A stretch of 22,767 bases of DNA from a virus (IMGVR_UViG_3300032516_005108:1-22767); one strand, 5' to 3'. Positions 14,659 to 21,883 are shown, counted from the first letter of the stretch. A program made the numbers and translations. The notes: generated from the letters alone by a model not told the origin.

Positions 14659-16205
14659 TGTGTCCTCCGTGTCTTGAACTGCACCCAGATCAGCTCCGCG
14701 GCGGCCGCCAAGGTGTCCCCGGCGTCCGTGGCGTCGCGCAGGACCTTGAACAGCAGCGTCTCCCCCGCCGCGCACCCCGTCGTCGTCAGGCCGGTCAATT
14801 GCGCCACATCGTTCCACTGCAACGTGGTCCCTTTCGCGGTATCCGCCGTGAACGCTTGCGCCGCGTTCCACGCCGGATCTCCGGTCTCGCCATCGGCCAC
14901 GCAAGCGGTCCGGATCTGCCACACCACGTCACCCGCAATGGCCGAGGTCCGCCAGGTCGCGTTCACGTCGATAGCGCCCGTCCAGGCGCTCACCAGCGGG
15001 AACCGCCCCTGGATGGACTGCGCCGCCCCAGCGCCGTTCTCGGCGAATGCCAACGTCCCGTAGACGCTGTTACTCCCCTCCACGCAGGTAGCGCTCGGGT
15101 AATTCGTCGAGCCAAGCGCGAACGCCGTCGAAGCCACCCCCATCTGGCAGGTCGCGGTCAGATACCCCAGATGTTGCACGGTAGTGATGTTGTTCCCCGT
15201 CCCCTCCACGTCGAGCGTCTTGTTGGTCAGCGTGTCCGTGCTTGATTCGGTGTGGCTCCCGCCACCCGCCGCCGTGCAACTCTCCACCGCGCCGGAAGCA
15301 TCCACCCCCAGCGGATAGTAGCCGGCCGAGCAATTCGCTCCGTTCGCCGCCAACGCCGTGGCCGTCGCAGCATTTCCGGTGGTGCTCTGATTCAACGTCG
15401 GGAAGTCGCCCGCCACGGCGATACTGAGTATTCCCGTCGTCGTCGTGTTTTTGAGAATGCCCGTCGCCAGCGCCGACAACGCCTGCTCGGCGGAGAGCGT
15501 CGCGTCGGGAGTCTGCGTGATGTAGGTCGCGTCCGTCGGCGCCCCCCCGCCGCCTCCACCTCCCCCCGGGGTGTCGGCTCGCACCCACGCTGCCAAGGCC
15601 GTGTTGTAGGCCAGCAGCAGCGACCCGCGGGGGACGATGGTGACGTTGCTGCCACCCAGCCGCAAGTTGGAGTTGGCCAGGAAGCTTTCGTCCTGAAGGG
15701 TCACGGAGTAGCTGGCGCTGTTGTTCGAGATCACCAGCAACTGCCCGTCCACCCCGTCCGCAATGGTGGGCGCGGAGGTGAGGGTGTAATCGGCGTCGGG
15801 CGCGATGCGCACATTCAGGGCGTCCGCCGCGATCGCGTCCGTCGCCGCGTCGATGGTCTGCACGGCGGAGGGTATCAGGTTGAGGAAAGCGGTCCAAGTA
15901 GCAGCGCTTCCGTCCGTCTTGAGGATCTTGCCGCCGTGCCCGCTTTGGTTCGGCAGCGCGCACAGCGCCGCGATGGCCTCAGAAACAGCGTCGGTCCAGG
16001 TGTTGGTAGCCGTGCAGTAGAGGTACACCCCGGCCGCCGGACAGCCCGCCCCGTTGCACAGGTAGACGCTGCGGTTCGCGGTGCAGGTGGCCGGCAGATC
16101 AGCCAGCGGTCCCACGGCAACGGTCCGCCAACGCGGGTCCCGCTGGACGAACACCTGGCCCTGCAACGCCCCGGCCAGTGCCGCCAGCGCCAGCCACTTC
16201 CTCAT
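14655..16205 (-). CDS. fibre-like protein with signal peptide, Cys-rich head and poly-Gly hinge
   Basis: 516 residues from an ATG with AGGAGG six bases upstream. Residues 1-17 (MRKWLALAALAGALQGQ) look like a Sec signal peptide. Residues 41-82 contain five cysteines (41, 50, 55, 64, 82), more in keeping with an oxidising compartment than the cytoplasm. Residues 105-210 are beta-rich and end at a hinge of eight consecutive glycines (214-221). Residues 270-340 carry fibre-type motifs (TTGNAATATALAANGANCSAG, then TDTLTNKTLDVEGTGNNITT). The last 120 residues form a beta domain ending LIWVQFKTRRTQ, of a type seen at fibre tips. This is probably a receptor-binding or decorating fibre. It could instead be an exported, phage-encoded surface protein of the infected cell. 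Confidence 0.62.
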   Translation of the reverse strand: MRKWLALAALAGALQGQVFVQRDPRWRTVAVGPLADLPATCTANRSVYLCNGAGCPAAGVYLYCTATNTWTDAVSEAIAALCALPNQSGHGGKILKTDGSAATWTAFLNLIPSAVQTIDAATDAIAADALNVRIAPDADYTLTSAPTIADGVDGQLLVISNNSASYSVTLQDESFLANSNLRLGGSNVTIVPRGSLLLAYNTALAAWVRADTPGGGGGGGGAPTDATYITQTPDATLSAEQALSALATGILKNTTTTGILSIAVAGDFPTLNQSTTGNAATATALAANGANCSAGYYPLGVDASGAVESCTAAGGGSHTESSTDTLTNKTLDVEGTGNNITTVQHLGYLTATCQMGVASTAFALGSTNYPSATCVEGSNSVYGTLAFAENGAGAAQSIQGRFPLVSAWTGAIDVNATWRTSAIAGDVVWQIRTACVADGETGDPAWNAAQAFTADTAKGTTLQWNDVAQLTGLTTTGCAAGETLLFKVLRDATDAGDTLAAAAELIWVQFKTRRTQ

Positions 16206-16274
16206 CGAGCGCCTCCTAGCGGCCTTCCACCGTGATCGAGTACGCGATGCCCCTCACGCCGGAGTGCCGGCGGT

Positions 16275-16910
16275 CTAGATGATCGCGATCTCTTCCCAGG
16301 CCATGTAGCCGGAAATGACGTGGGTGGTCCCGACCGCGTGCGCCGACACCACCAGAGCCGCGCCGGGCGGCACAACGATGAGTCCACCGACGTCTTCGTC
16401 GATGCTGTAGACTCCGGCGCCGGCTGCCACAGCCGCCAACCCTCCCAGTGGCCGCAGCATCACCGCTACCACGGTTTGGGCGACAACTTGCGCGTTCAGC
16501 GTCCGAGTGACCGATCCGGCCGCCAGCAGGGTGAGGAGGCTCGTCGGCACCCCTCCGATTCCAGCCACGATCCCGGAAGGAGCCGCGATGTAGTCGAGAT
16601 AGAACGGCCCGCCGGGCGTTCCCGAGACCGTCGCAATCCCGATCTTCAGCACCACCAGGTTCTTGCCGGACGTCACGGGGTTGAAGACCCCCAGCAAGGA
16701 ACGGCCCGTGCTTGCGGGCAGCGGAGAAATGTCCGTCGTCGCCGTCACGGTCGCCGACTTCACCGCTGTGATGAAGCACATTCCCCGCAGGACGGCCTCC
16801 GTGTATCGGCCGTGTGCGTCGGTGACGACCTGAGCTCCGGTCTTGTCGCCGCGCAGAAAAGTCAAGTTACCGTCCGCAATCGCCTGCGGTCCAATTCGCA
16901 TGTCAAGCAT
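16275..16910 (-). CDS. small beta-rich virion protein
   Basis: 211 residues from the ATG at 16910, chosen for AAGGAG ten bases upstream; the frame continues upstream only as a shadow of the neighbour. An internal ATG at 16901 is a second possible start. The sequence has the pattern of a virion protein family common downstream of coat genes: GNLTFLRGDKTGAQVVTDAH near the start, then FITAVKSATVTATT, LGVFNPVTSGKNLVVLKIGI and TVSGTPGGPFYLDYIA. The second half is V/A/G-rich and strand-forming, ending MAWEEIAII. It could be a head decoration or minor tail subunit. The following 69-base gap to the fibre-like gene holds only a short G/C hairpin and no gene. Confidence 0.65.
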   Translation of the reverse strand: MLDMRIGPQAIADGNLTFLRGDKTGAQVVTDAHGRYTEAVLRGMCFITAVKSATVTATTDISPLPASTGRSLLGVFNPVTSGKNLVVLKIGIATVSGTPGGPFYLDYIAAPSGIVAGIGGVPTSLLTLLAAGSVTRTLNAQVVAQTVVAVMLRPLGGLAAVAAGAGVYSIDEDVGGLIVVPPGAALVVSAHAVGTTHVISGYMAWEEIAII

Positions 16911-16945
16911 CTGAGATGTTCTCCTTCCTCTTGGTCGATTTGCCT

Positions 16946-17335
16946 TTAGTCGTCGTCCACTTCGCAACCGAGCGAGTAGGTGTAGCTCGAGCCGTCCCCG
17001 TGCTTCACCAGAACGTCCCACCGGCCGGGTAGCCAATCGTTCATGCGCTCCAGGATGCAACCGAACGGCTCGGGCAACGGCCCGGGCCGCATTTCGTACA
17101 CGTACAGCCCCGTCTGGGTCGCCGCCGCCACTCCCCCGGTGCTCATCTCGAAGGTCTTGGCGGACGCCGGATCGTATCCGCGAATGACCGGCCGCAGACC
17201 ACCCGATCCACTCGCCGCCGTGACACTGAGATACAGGCGGACGCGCATGCTCCGCCTGTCGGCCTGGGCGGGGCTGGCGGTATCCGCCAGCCGCGCGCCG
17301 CTGGCCAGTAAAAGTCGACATCCCTTGAGCGCCAT
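16946..17335 (-). CDS. small virion protein of unknown function
   Basis: 129 residues from an ATG preceded by the strong site TAGGAGGAGC. The N-terminal 30 residues are A/R/L-rich. The core (SMRVRLYLSVTAASGSGGLR, then VIRGYDPASAKTFEM and GLYVYEMRPGPLPEP) is strand-forming, and the C-terminus ends with an acidic run (EVDDD). The phrase RVRLYLSVTAASG...LRPVIRGYDPAS resembles small structural proteins found beside coat genes in phages. It probably decorates the head or forms part of the neck. No catalytic or membrane features. It lies between two other small beta-rich virion genes in the same direction. Confidence 0.6.
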   Translation of the reverse strand: MALKGCRLLLASGARLADTASPAQADRRSMRVRLYLSVTAASGSGGLRPVIRGYDPASAKTFEMSTGGVAAATQTGLYVYEMRPGPLPEPFGCILERMNDWLPGRWDVLVKHGDGSSYTYSLGCEVDDD

Positions 17336-17390
17336 TTGCTCCTCCTACGCGGTTTGGCCGCAGCCTCTCCTGTAGAGTCCGGGCCCGGCG

Positions 17391-17819
17391 CTACGGAATG
17401 CGCGTCAGACTGACCCGCACCGTCACGCCGTCCAGAGTCGTCAGCGTGCCGGTCGGAACCACGCCCAAGGCGTCGCCGATGGCCAGTTGCAGGTTCGCCG
17501 CAGTGCCGTGGAGCGTGCCGGCCTGATTCGTGTCGGCGGTTGCCTTCAAATTGATCCCGCTGGCCAGGACGTCCGTTCCCGCTGCCTTCGCTGTGCCCGA
17601 CGGGACCTTCTTGACCATCAGGGTTACGGCGCCGGCGTCGTTTCCGGCCACCGCATGCCGCTCGACCACCGCGGTCACCTGGTAGGGCGCGTCCGCGATG
17701 AAGAACAGGCCATCGTAGTCCCCCGCCGCCGCACCCGCTAGCGTGTTGAACACGGCCAATTGCGTCTTCGGCACGACCGCAATCGTGCCCTCGATCTGTG
17801 TGACTCCTCTCGTCGCCAC
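17391..17819 (-). CDS. small beta-sandwich virion protein
   Basis: 142 residues from a GTG start with AGAGGTG about six bases upstream. The pattern AVVERHAVAGNDAGAVTLMV, then SGINLKATADTNQAGTLHGT, ANLQLAIGDALGVVPTGTL and GVTVRVSLTRIP belongs to a small all-beta protein type that recurs in phage structural modules just after the coat gene. A decoration or head-fibre role is likely but unproven. It is the first gene after the strong hairpin that follows the coat gene, so it may be expressed at a different level from the head genes. A 55-base gap with a CCGGGCCCGG palindrome separates it from the next gene. Confidence 0.65.
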   Translation of the reverse strand: MATRGVTQIEGTIAVVPKTQLAVFNTLAGAAAGDYDGLFFIADAPYQVTAVVERHAVAGNDAGAVTLMVKKVPSGTAKAAGTDVLASGINLKATADTNQAGTLHGTAANLQLAIGDALGVVPTGTLTTLDGVTVRVSLTRIP

Positions 17820-17838
17820 TGTTCACCTCTCTCTTGGG

Positions 17839-17863
17839 GGAGGGGCCCCTTTCGGGCCCCTCC
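17839..17863 (-). terminator. strong hairpin after the coat gene
   Basis: The minus-strand transcript forms GGAGGGGCCC, loop GAAAG, GGGCCCCTCC: a perfect 10-bp, very GC-rich stem with a 5-base loop. It sits 29 bases beyond the coat gene stop. No U-tract follows (CCCAAGAGAG), so it is not a textbook Rho-independent terminator. It may partly terminate transcription, or protect or cut the message so that coat mRNA is more abundant than the downstream genes. Confidence 0.6.
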
Positions 17864-17892
17864 GCGGTTTCAGTTGCCAGTTTGCCGGCGGC

Positions 17893-18822
17893 TTACCCCC
17901 CCGGCGTCCCGTACACCCCGTAGAAGCTCGACCAGCCGCTCGACTGGCGATACCACATCGCGGTCTTGATCGAGCGGGAGTCGAAGTCCACTTCGTGCAC
18001 TGTGTTGGGCTTCTCGCGCCAGTAGAACCGGAGCTCGGTGTCCTCCGGCTCCGCTTGGACGAACCAGGCCCTCGGATCGGACAAGTAGTCCCACACGAAG
18101 GCGTCTTCGAACCCGGCCATCCCGGACCGGTTCTGGAACGCGTTGATCGCCCGGTTGGGCGTGTCGCTGCGCGTCGGGCTCTTCAGGATCTCCGCCGCCG
18201 CGAATTCCAGTTCCGGCGGAATGATCAGTCTCCGCGGCCGCACCCGGACTTTCTTCCCGGAGGGGTCTTTCATCCTCCGGAAATCCGTCAGCGTGATCTC
18301 GATCGAGCCGATGTCCAGGTCCGCCGGCGTGGTCAAGCAGTTTTGCTGGACTAGCCCGCTCTTCACCATCGGATGCGAGAGGCTGAAAAGCGGCTGGCCG
18401 TCCGGGCCCGCGTAGGCGCCCCCGGTGAAGCCGTTGTTGAAATGAGAGGCGACGGCCAGCTCGACCGTCTCCTTGGCGCTCCTACCGAGCTCGCTGGCCA
18501 GCTTCTGGATGATGGCGAACCGGTCGTCATCGACCATGACTCGCGTCATCCGGAAGCCGAGGCCATACTGCTCGTGGAGATAGGTCTTGTCAAATCCGGG
18601 CACTGCGCTGTCGTAGTGCATCGGGCCGCCCTCCGGGATTTGAACAAAAGTGCCCAGGCCGGCGATCTCGCTGGTCTGCTCGATCGACTTGCCGGAGCCC
18701 ATCACCCGGAAAACCTGGGTGTACTGTGGCGGGAAGCGGTCGTAGCGCTGGAAGATCACCTCGTCCAGCGCCGGCAGCATGGATGCCAGGAAGAGGTCGG
18801 GGAATTGTGCTCGTATTAACAT
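17893..18822 (-). CDS. major capsid protein (HK97-fold type)
   Basis: 309 residues from an ATG with AGGAGG ten bases upstream; the site overlaps the stop of the cement gene, so the two are probably coupled. Coat-type landmarks appear in order: an N-terminal segment, GSGKSIEQTSEIAGLGTFVQ (42-61), YGLGFRMTRVMVDDDRF (86-102), a spine helix (103-128), DGQPLFSLSHP (141-151), and RRLIIPPELEFAAAEILKS (197-215), the strand-PP-helix of the A domain. The closing part is VWDYLSDPRAWFV...ELRFYWREKP. It assembles the icosahedral shell on the scaffold. No long N-terminal delta domain and no protease gene are visible, as in T7/P22-like phages. It resembles the coat group often annotated as Mu gpT-like. Confidence 0.88.
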   Translation of the reverse strand: MLIRAQFPDLFLASMLPALDEVIFQRYDRFPPQYTQVFRVMGSGKSIEQTSEIAGLGTFVQIPEGGPMHYDSAVPGFDKTYLHEQYGLGFRMTRVMVDDDRFAIIQKLASELGRSAKETVELAVASHFNNGFTGGAYAGPDGQPLFSLSHPMVKSGLVQQNCLTTPADLDIGSIEITLTDFRRMKDPSGKKVRVRPRRLIIPPELEFAAAEILKSPTRSDTPNRAINAFQNRSGMAGFEDAFVWDYLSDPRAWFVQAEPEDTELRFYWREKPNTVHEVDFDSRSIKTAMWYRQSSGWSSFYGVYGTPGG

Positions 18823-18836
18823 GACTTAGTTGCCTC

Positions 18837-19355
18837 CTAGACCCCCACCGCGTCGCTTGCCATGCGGTGCTTGTTGATCAGGACCTCGAGGCGCACGTTC
18901 GCCCCGTAGGCGTTCCCCTCGACGCGCAACCTGCCGAGCAGGTGAACGTCCAGGGTCGCGGTCTCGGCCTCAGTCGCCGAGTCGATCTCGTGACCGCTTT
19001 TGAGGGCCAGCGCGTCGCCGGCGCCGTACAGCAGGTTCGCGTTCAGGCCCATATCGGCTTCGAGCAGCGAGGCGTCCGCCTGCCCCTCGAAGACCTGATC
19101 AGGGCTCACTACCACCAGGTGCTTGGTGGCGGCAGCGTAGCTGGCCACGCAGTGCACCAGGTTGACCCCGGAGATTCGAGTGGTTCCCGGCGTCGCCGGG
19201 ATGGTGATTGTGTGGTCGTTGATCCGTCCGACTACGTCGCCCCTGTAGAGCGCGGTGCCGTAGGCGGCGGCACGAGTGAATTCCTCCAGAACCATGGCCC
19301 CCCCGGACAGGGAATACACGGGAGACAGTCCGTGGGGGTTGTCAACGTTGGGCAT
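18837..19355 (-). CDS. capsid cement/decoration-like protein
   Basis: 172 residues, opening MPNVDNPHGLSPVYSLSGGA, a pattern typical of small structural-cement (Gp24-like) proteins encoded directly before the coat gene. GGAGG lies ten bases before the ATG. The body is beta-rich: YGTALYRGDVVGRINDHTIT, then HLVVVSPDQVFEGQAD, NANLLYGAGDALALKSGHEI and LDVHLLGRLRVEGNAYG. Proteins of this kind bind the outside of the shell and strengthen it after expansion. Its ribosome binding site lies in the 3' arm of an inverted repeat with the end of the previous gene, so its translation may depend on that gene being read through. Confidence 0.72.
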   Translation of the reverse strand: MPNVDNPHGLSPVYSLSGGAMVLEEFTRAAAYGTALYRGDVVGRINDHTITIPATPGTTRISGVNLVHCVASYAAATKHLVVVSPDQVFEGQADASLLEADMGLNANLLYGAGDALALKSGHEIDSATEAETATLDVHLLGRLRVEGNAYGANVRLEVLINKHRMASDAVGV

Positions 19356-19362
19356 GAAAGAC

Positions 19363-19408
19363 AGTCCTCCAGTTCGCTTTTTCCGCGGGTACTACCTGAA
19401 GGAGGACT
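19363..19408 (-). promoter_or_regulatory. inverted repeat that could hide the cement gene ribosome binding site
   Basis: In the minus-strand message, AGTCCTCC (beginning at the last base of the upstream TAA stop) is matched 30 bases later by GGAGGACT, a perfect 8-bp complement. The second arm contains GGAGG, the site for the cement gene. Pairing would block initiation until a ribosome ending the upstream gene covers the first arm, giving translational coupling. The model is inferred from the sequence only. Confidence 0.45.
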
Positions 19409-20091
19409 TACTCTTCCACTGCGCGGCTGTTGCCGCGGTGCATTCGCAGACCAACGGAAGCGGTACGAGTGCGGTCTCTCGAATCGCGCAGCACATCGTG
19501 GGGACGCAGGGGCGCGAGCCCCACAGCTTTCCCGTCCGCGATGAGCTTCTCCTGGTTCTGGTGGAGCAAAGCCTCAGACTCGCGCAACTGAGCGTTCCCT
19601 TCTTCGCGGTAATGCTCGTTGCGCCTTTTGGCGAGGGCCTTGGGCATACGCGCCAAGGTCATGTTCGCCACTTTGATCAAGTTACCGTCCGTGTCGCGAC
19701 ACGGTTCGAAGCCATCCCGACCGAGTCGTTTGACTACCGTGTCCGACAGGTACCTGTACTGCATCTCCGGCCGGGGATCGCCGTCGCGAGCCACGCCCTC
19801 TGCCAGTGGGTCCGGAGCGGACCATGGCTCGATCAGGCCGTTGGCCGCCGCCTCGCGCGCCTCGATTTGCCGATCGAACCTGTCCCTCACACTGACCCGA
19901 TGCGGTGTCTTCTTCCCTTTCGCGTTCTCTTCGTCGATGCCCTGGTCGGTGAGTCGATGCGGAATCGCGTGCTCGAGGTGTGTCGGCACGGGTTTCCCCT
20001 GCACGGTCCTCGCCTTCACCCGCGTCCCCTTCGGGTCCGCTGTGGGGCCGGCTTTAGCCGGCCGCGCCGTCTTTTTCCTCGCCATCTTCAC
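19408..20091 (-). CDS. basic pre-capsid protein of unknown function
   Basis: 227 residues from a GTG that overlaps the scaffold stop (GTGA); an ATG six bases later (20085, MARKKT) is an equally good start. The first 40 residues are very basic and K/R/P/A-rich (ARKKTARPAKAGPTADPKGTR). The middle part (EMQYRYLSDTVVKRLGRDGF, then EPCRDTDGNLIKVANM, LARMPKALAKRRNEHYREEG) matches a pattern seen in short phage proteins encoded between scaffold and coat genes. A helical, Q/E-rich stretch follows. The likely place is inside the head or on the prohead; the basic tail could touch DNA. No enzyme motif seen. It is coupled to both neighbours by position. Confidence 0.62.
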   Translation of the reverse strand: MKMARKKTARPAKAGPTADPKGTRVKARTVQGKPVPTHLEHAIPHRLTDQGIDEENAKGKKTPHRVSVRDRFDRQIEAREAAANGLIEPWSAPDPLAEGVARDGDPRPEMQYRYLSDTVVKRLGRDGFEPCRDTDGNLIKVANMTLARMPKALAKRRNEHYREEGNAQLRESEALLHQNQEKLIADGKAVGLAPLRPHDVLRDSRDRTRTASVGLRMHRGNSRAVEE

Positions 20092-20987
20092 CGCCTGGGC
20101 AGCCCGGAGATTCTCACCCCGGCCTTCGCTCGTTTCCGGTAGGCCTCTTCGGAGACCCCCAACCTGGCCGCGATCTTCTTCTGGAGCGGGCTCAGGTCGT
20201 CATTCGGTTCAGCCTCACGCGCCGGTCGGCGGCCTCGGCTGCCAGCCTGCGCCCGAACCCGCTCGATGCGATCCTCTTCATTCTCCGGTTCATCGGCTGC
20301 GGCCCGGTCGTCGCTGTAGCCCCCGTCATCGTCCTCGTCGCCCTCTGGTTCCCGCCGGCGCCCGCCGCTTTGCGGCTTCTTTCCGCCGCCCAGATCCTTC
20401 TCCGCCAACTCCGCCGCCAGTTCCATCAGCATCCCGGACCCCCGGATCCCCTCGTTCTTCTTCAACTGTTCGTACCGCTTCGCCGTCGCCGCGAAGAACT
20501 CGCTCTTCTCATCGCCCAGGTCCGGAAACCTGCCCAGCAGCCGGGCATCCTGCGTGATCTGCCCGCGCGTCCGCTCGATCTTCTGGTCGATGTCCTCGAC
20601 CCGCGCGTACCCGAGCCGCTTCAGAACCTTGTCCAGCCCTTTCGCGCCCTCGTCGGTGAGCGCCTCGATGACGTCGATCTCCTCCTCGGCGGCAGGCGGC
20701 TTCTCCGGTGCCTCCTCGACGGGTTGCCGCGTACGGGCCACCTCGCTCCAGTGCCGTTCGGACGCCTCGAGTTCCCCGATCCGGCCCCTGGCTTGCCTCA
20801 GTTCCCGGCGCAACGCCTTCACTTCGCGCGGGCTGGGTTCGACCTCCGCCGCTTTCTTGTCCTTGTCTGGTTCCGCCTCGCCGGCCGCTTCGACCTCCAC
20901 CACCGCTTCAGGTTCACCCTCCGCGCCGGGTTCCGCCAGGAAAGTCGCCTCTCCCGCGTCTCGGTCCTGTTCTTTGTCCTTCGGCAC
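20088..20987 (-). CDS. scaffold-like protein
   Basis: 299 residues from a GTG start; the strong site AGGAGGGG overlaps the stop codon of the gene before. Very charged and low in hydrophobics: an acidic N-terminus (1-50), a coiled-coil segment (VKALRRELRQARGRIGELEA, 56-75), a second helical block (130-195), an acidic linker (210-245), and a C-terminal basic helix (LSPLQKKIAARLGVSEEAYRKRAKAG, 265-290). Internal scaffolds of P22/T7-type phages are acidic and helical, and end in a basic helix-turn-helix that binds the coat protein. Placement between portal and coat fits. It would fill the prohead and leave before packaging. Identity is by composition and position, because scaffold sequences diverge quickly. 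Confidence 0.68.
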   Translation of the reverse strand: MPKDKEQDRDAGEATFLAEPGAEGEPEAVVEVEAAGEAEPDKDKKAAEVEPSPREVKALRRELRQARGRIGELEASERHWSEVARTRQPVEEAPEKPPAAEEEIDVIEALTDEGAKGLDKVLKRLGYARVEDIDQKIERTRGQITQDARLLGRFPDLGDEKSEFFAATAKRYEQLKKNEGIRGSGMLMELAAELAEKDLGGGKKPQSGGRRREPEGDEDDDGGYSDDRAAADEPENEEDRIERVRAQAGSRGRRPAREAEPNDDLSPLQKKIAARLGVSEEAYRKRAKAGVRISGLPRR

Positions 20988-20996
20988 TAGCCCCTC

Positions 20997-21341
20997 CTAC
21001 AATCGCTGCGCGGCGCCGTAGGGCGTCGCGCGATACAGATCCAGCCGCTTGCGTTCGTACTCGTCCGAGCACGCCCCGCACAGCAGCTGGTAGATCCCGT
21101 CCTTCGGCTGCACGAACATCCTCACGTTCTCCCCGGCGGTCTCACGCCGCAGGTCCTCCCAGTTTCGCCGGCACGGTCCCTGGCACCCCGGCGGCGCACA
21201 CCCGGCCAACACACTCAGAGCTGCGCGGTGCCAGTAGTAGCAGTCCCAGCACGGCGCCACCGCCGGCGGCCCGACAAATTCCCGCGGGTCCCGCCACTTC
21301 GAGCAGAATCGGCATCGCACCCGCGGCCGTAGAATAGGCAT
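20997..21341 (-). CDS. cysteine-rich zinc-type small protein
   Basis: 114 residues from an ATG with only a short AAGG just before it. Cysteines are arranged as C10-x2-C13, C31-x2-C34, C48-x4-C53-x3-C57 and C88-x2-C91. The first two pairs (RCRFCSKW, CWDCYYW) look like one zinc site; the last pair (LCGACSDEYER) could join the middle group in a second. No catalytic residues recognised. The C-terminal third is helical and basic. Its stop overlaps the scaffold gene's ribosome binding site, so the two are coupled. It may bind nucleic acid or act as a small assembly or regulatory factor; neither can be shown here. Confidence 0.6.
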   Translation of the reverse strand: MPILRPRVRCRFCSKWRDPREFVGPPAVAPCWDCYYWHRAALSVLAGCAPPGCQGPCRRNWEDLRRETAGENVRMFVQPKDGIYQLLCGACSDEYERKRLDLYRATPYGAAQRL

Positions 21342-21381
21342 CCTTGCCTGTTCCCTACGTCGGCAGCGCCTGAACCACGCT

Positions 21382-21549
21382 TCACCGCCGCTTCCGGCTG
21401 CCCTTCGTGTGCTCCGGCAGCGATTTCATGCTCCTGCCGTGCATCTTCTCGACGACTTCGCGGGCATACGCCTTGCTCATCCCGCTCGACTTCGCCTTCC
21501 CGCCCACGACCGCGTGGGCCAACCGCACTTCCGCTCTCGATCTCGGCAT
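21382..21549 (-). CDS. 55-residue basic helical phage protein
   Basis: A short frame from an ATG with GAGGGG seven bases upstream, ten bases after the previous stop; it ends 40 bases before the next gene. It reads MPRSRAEVRLAHAVVGGKAK, then SSGMSKAYAREVVEKMHGRS, and ends KSLPEHTKGSRKRR. The pattern (R-x-A-H-A-V, G-K-A-K-x-S-G-M-S, A-R-E-V-V-x-K-M-H-G-R, x-L-P) is one I associate with small conserved phage proteins near portal or scaffold genes. It is basic and would fold as one or two helices. Function unknown. A good ribosome binding site and tight packing make it likely to be real despite its size. Confidence 0.7.
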   Translation of the reverse strand: MPRSRAEVRLAHAVVGGKAKSSGMSKAYAREVVEKMHGRSMKSLPEHTKGSRKRR

Positions 21550-21559
21550 CGGTCGCCCC

Positions 21560-21883
21560 TCACAGCCTGAGAGCGGCGTCCACTTGGCGCACTAAGCAAA
21601 CGAGTTGCCGCAGCCGGTAAAGCTGGGTCAGTAGCGAGTCGTCCAGGGAGCACGTCGCGGCCCGAACTGGTTGGCTGACCGGGCTCTCCTCAGACTTGCC
21701 CATCACCGGCTGCAACTTCTGGACCAAGTTGGTGAGCGAAACTTCCAGATCGCTGACCGCTTGCCCCAGTTCACCGACCGCCATGAGAAGGCCGGGTTCG
21801 GCCGCCGTTGCTGGGGCCGCGACGTCGCGGATTACCGTTTGACGGCCGATCTTACCTTCGACCGCCTTAGTGTATTTTGGCAT
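21560..21883 (-). CDS. small helical protein of unknown function
   Basis: 107 residues from the ATG at 21883, chosen because AAGGAGG lies four bases upstream; the longer open frame above it only shadows the previous gene. It begins MPKYTKAVEGKIGRQTVIRD. A helical centre follows (LMAVGELGQAVSDLEVSLTNLV, about residues 33-55), then a second helix near the end (LLTQLYRLRQLVCLVRQVDAAL). The start lies 17 bases inside the upstream gene. No family recognised. Its place right after the portal fragment and an 89-residue gene suggests a minor head or packaging accessory role, by position only. Confidence 0.6.
   Translation of the reverse strand: MPKYTKAVEGKIGRQTVIRDVAAPATAAEPGLLMAVGELGQAVSDLEVSLTNLVQKLQPVMGKSEESPVSQPVRAATCSLDDSLLTQLYRLRQLVCLVRQVDAALRL

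Noticed and set aside
14659-14922. A longer N-terminus for the 364-residue protein
   Set aside because: The extra residues shadow the end of the fibre-like gene, whereas the ATG at 14658 has GGAGG at good spacing, overlaps the upstream stop and yields a signal peptide.
15540-15580. A C/G-rich tract in the fibre-like gene as a phase-variation switch
   Set aside because: The tract encodes an eight-glycine hinge with mixed codons and is not one long single-base run, so slippage is not strongly indicated.
16206-16274. A possible 13-codon GTG-started peptide in the gap before the fibre-like gene
   Set aside because: Too short, without a clear ribosome binding site, and best read as chance sequence beside a small GCCGG-cact-CCGGC hairpin.
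16911-17321. A longer N-terminus for the 211-residue protein
   Set aside because: The extension is a frame-shifted reading of the 129-residue gene; AAGGAG supports the start at 16910.
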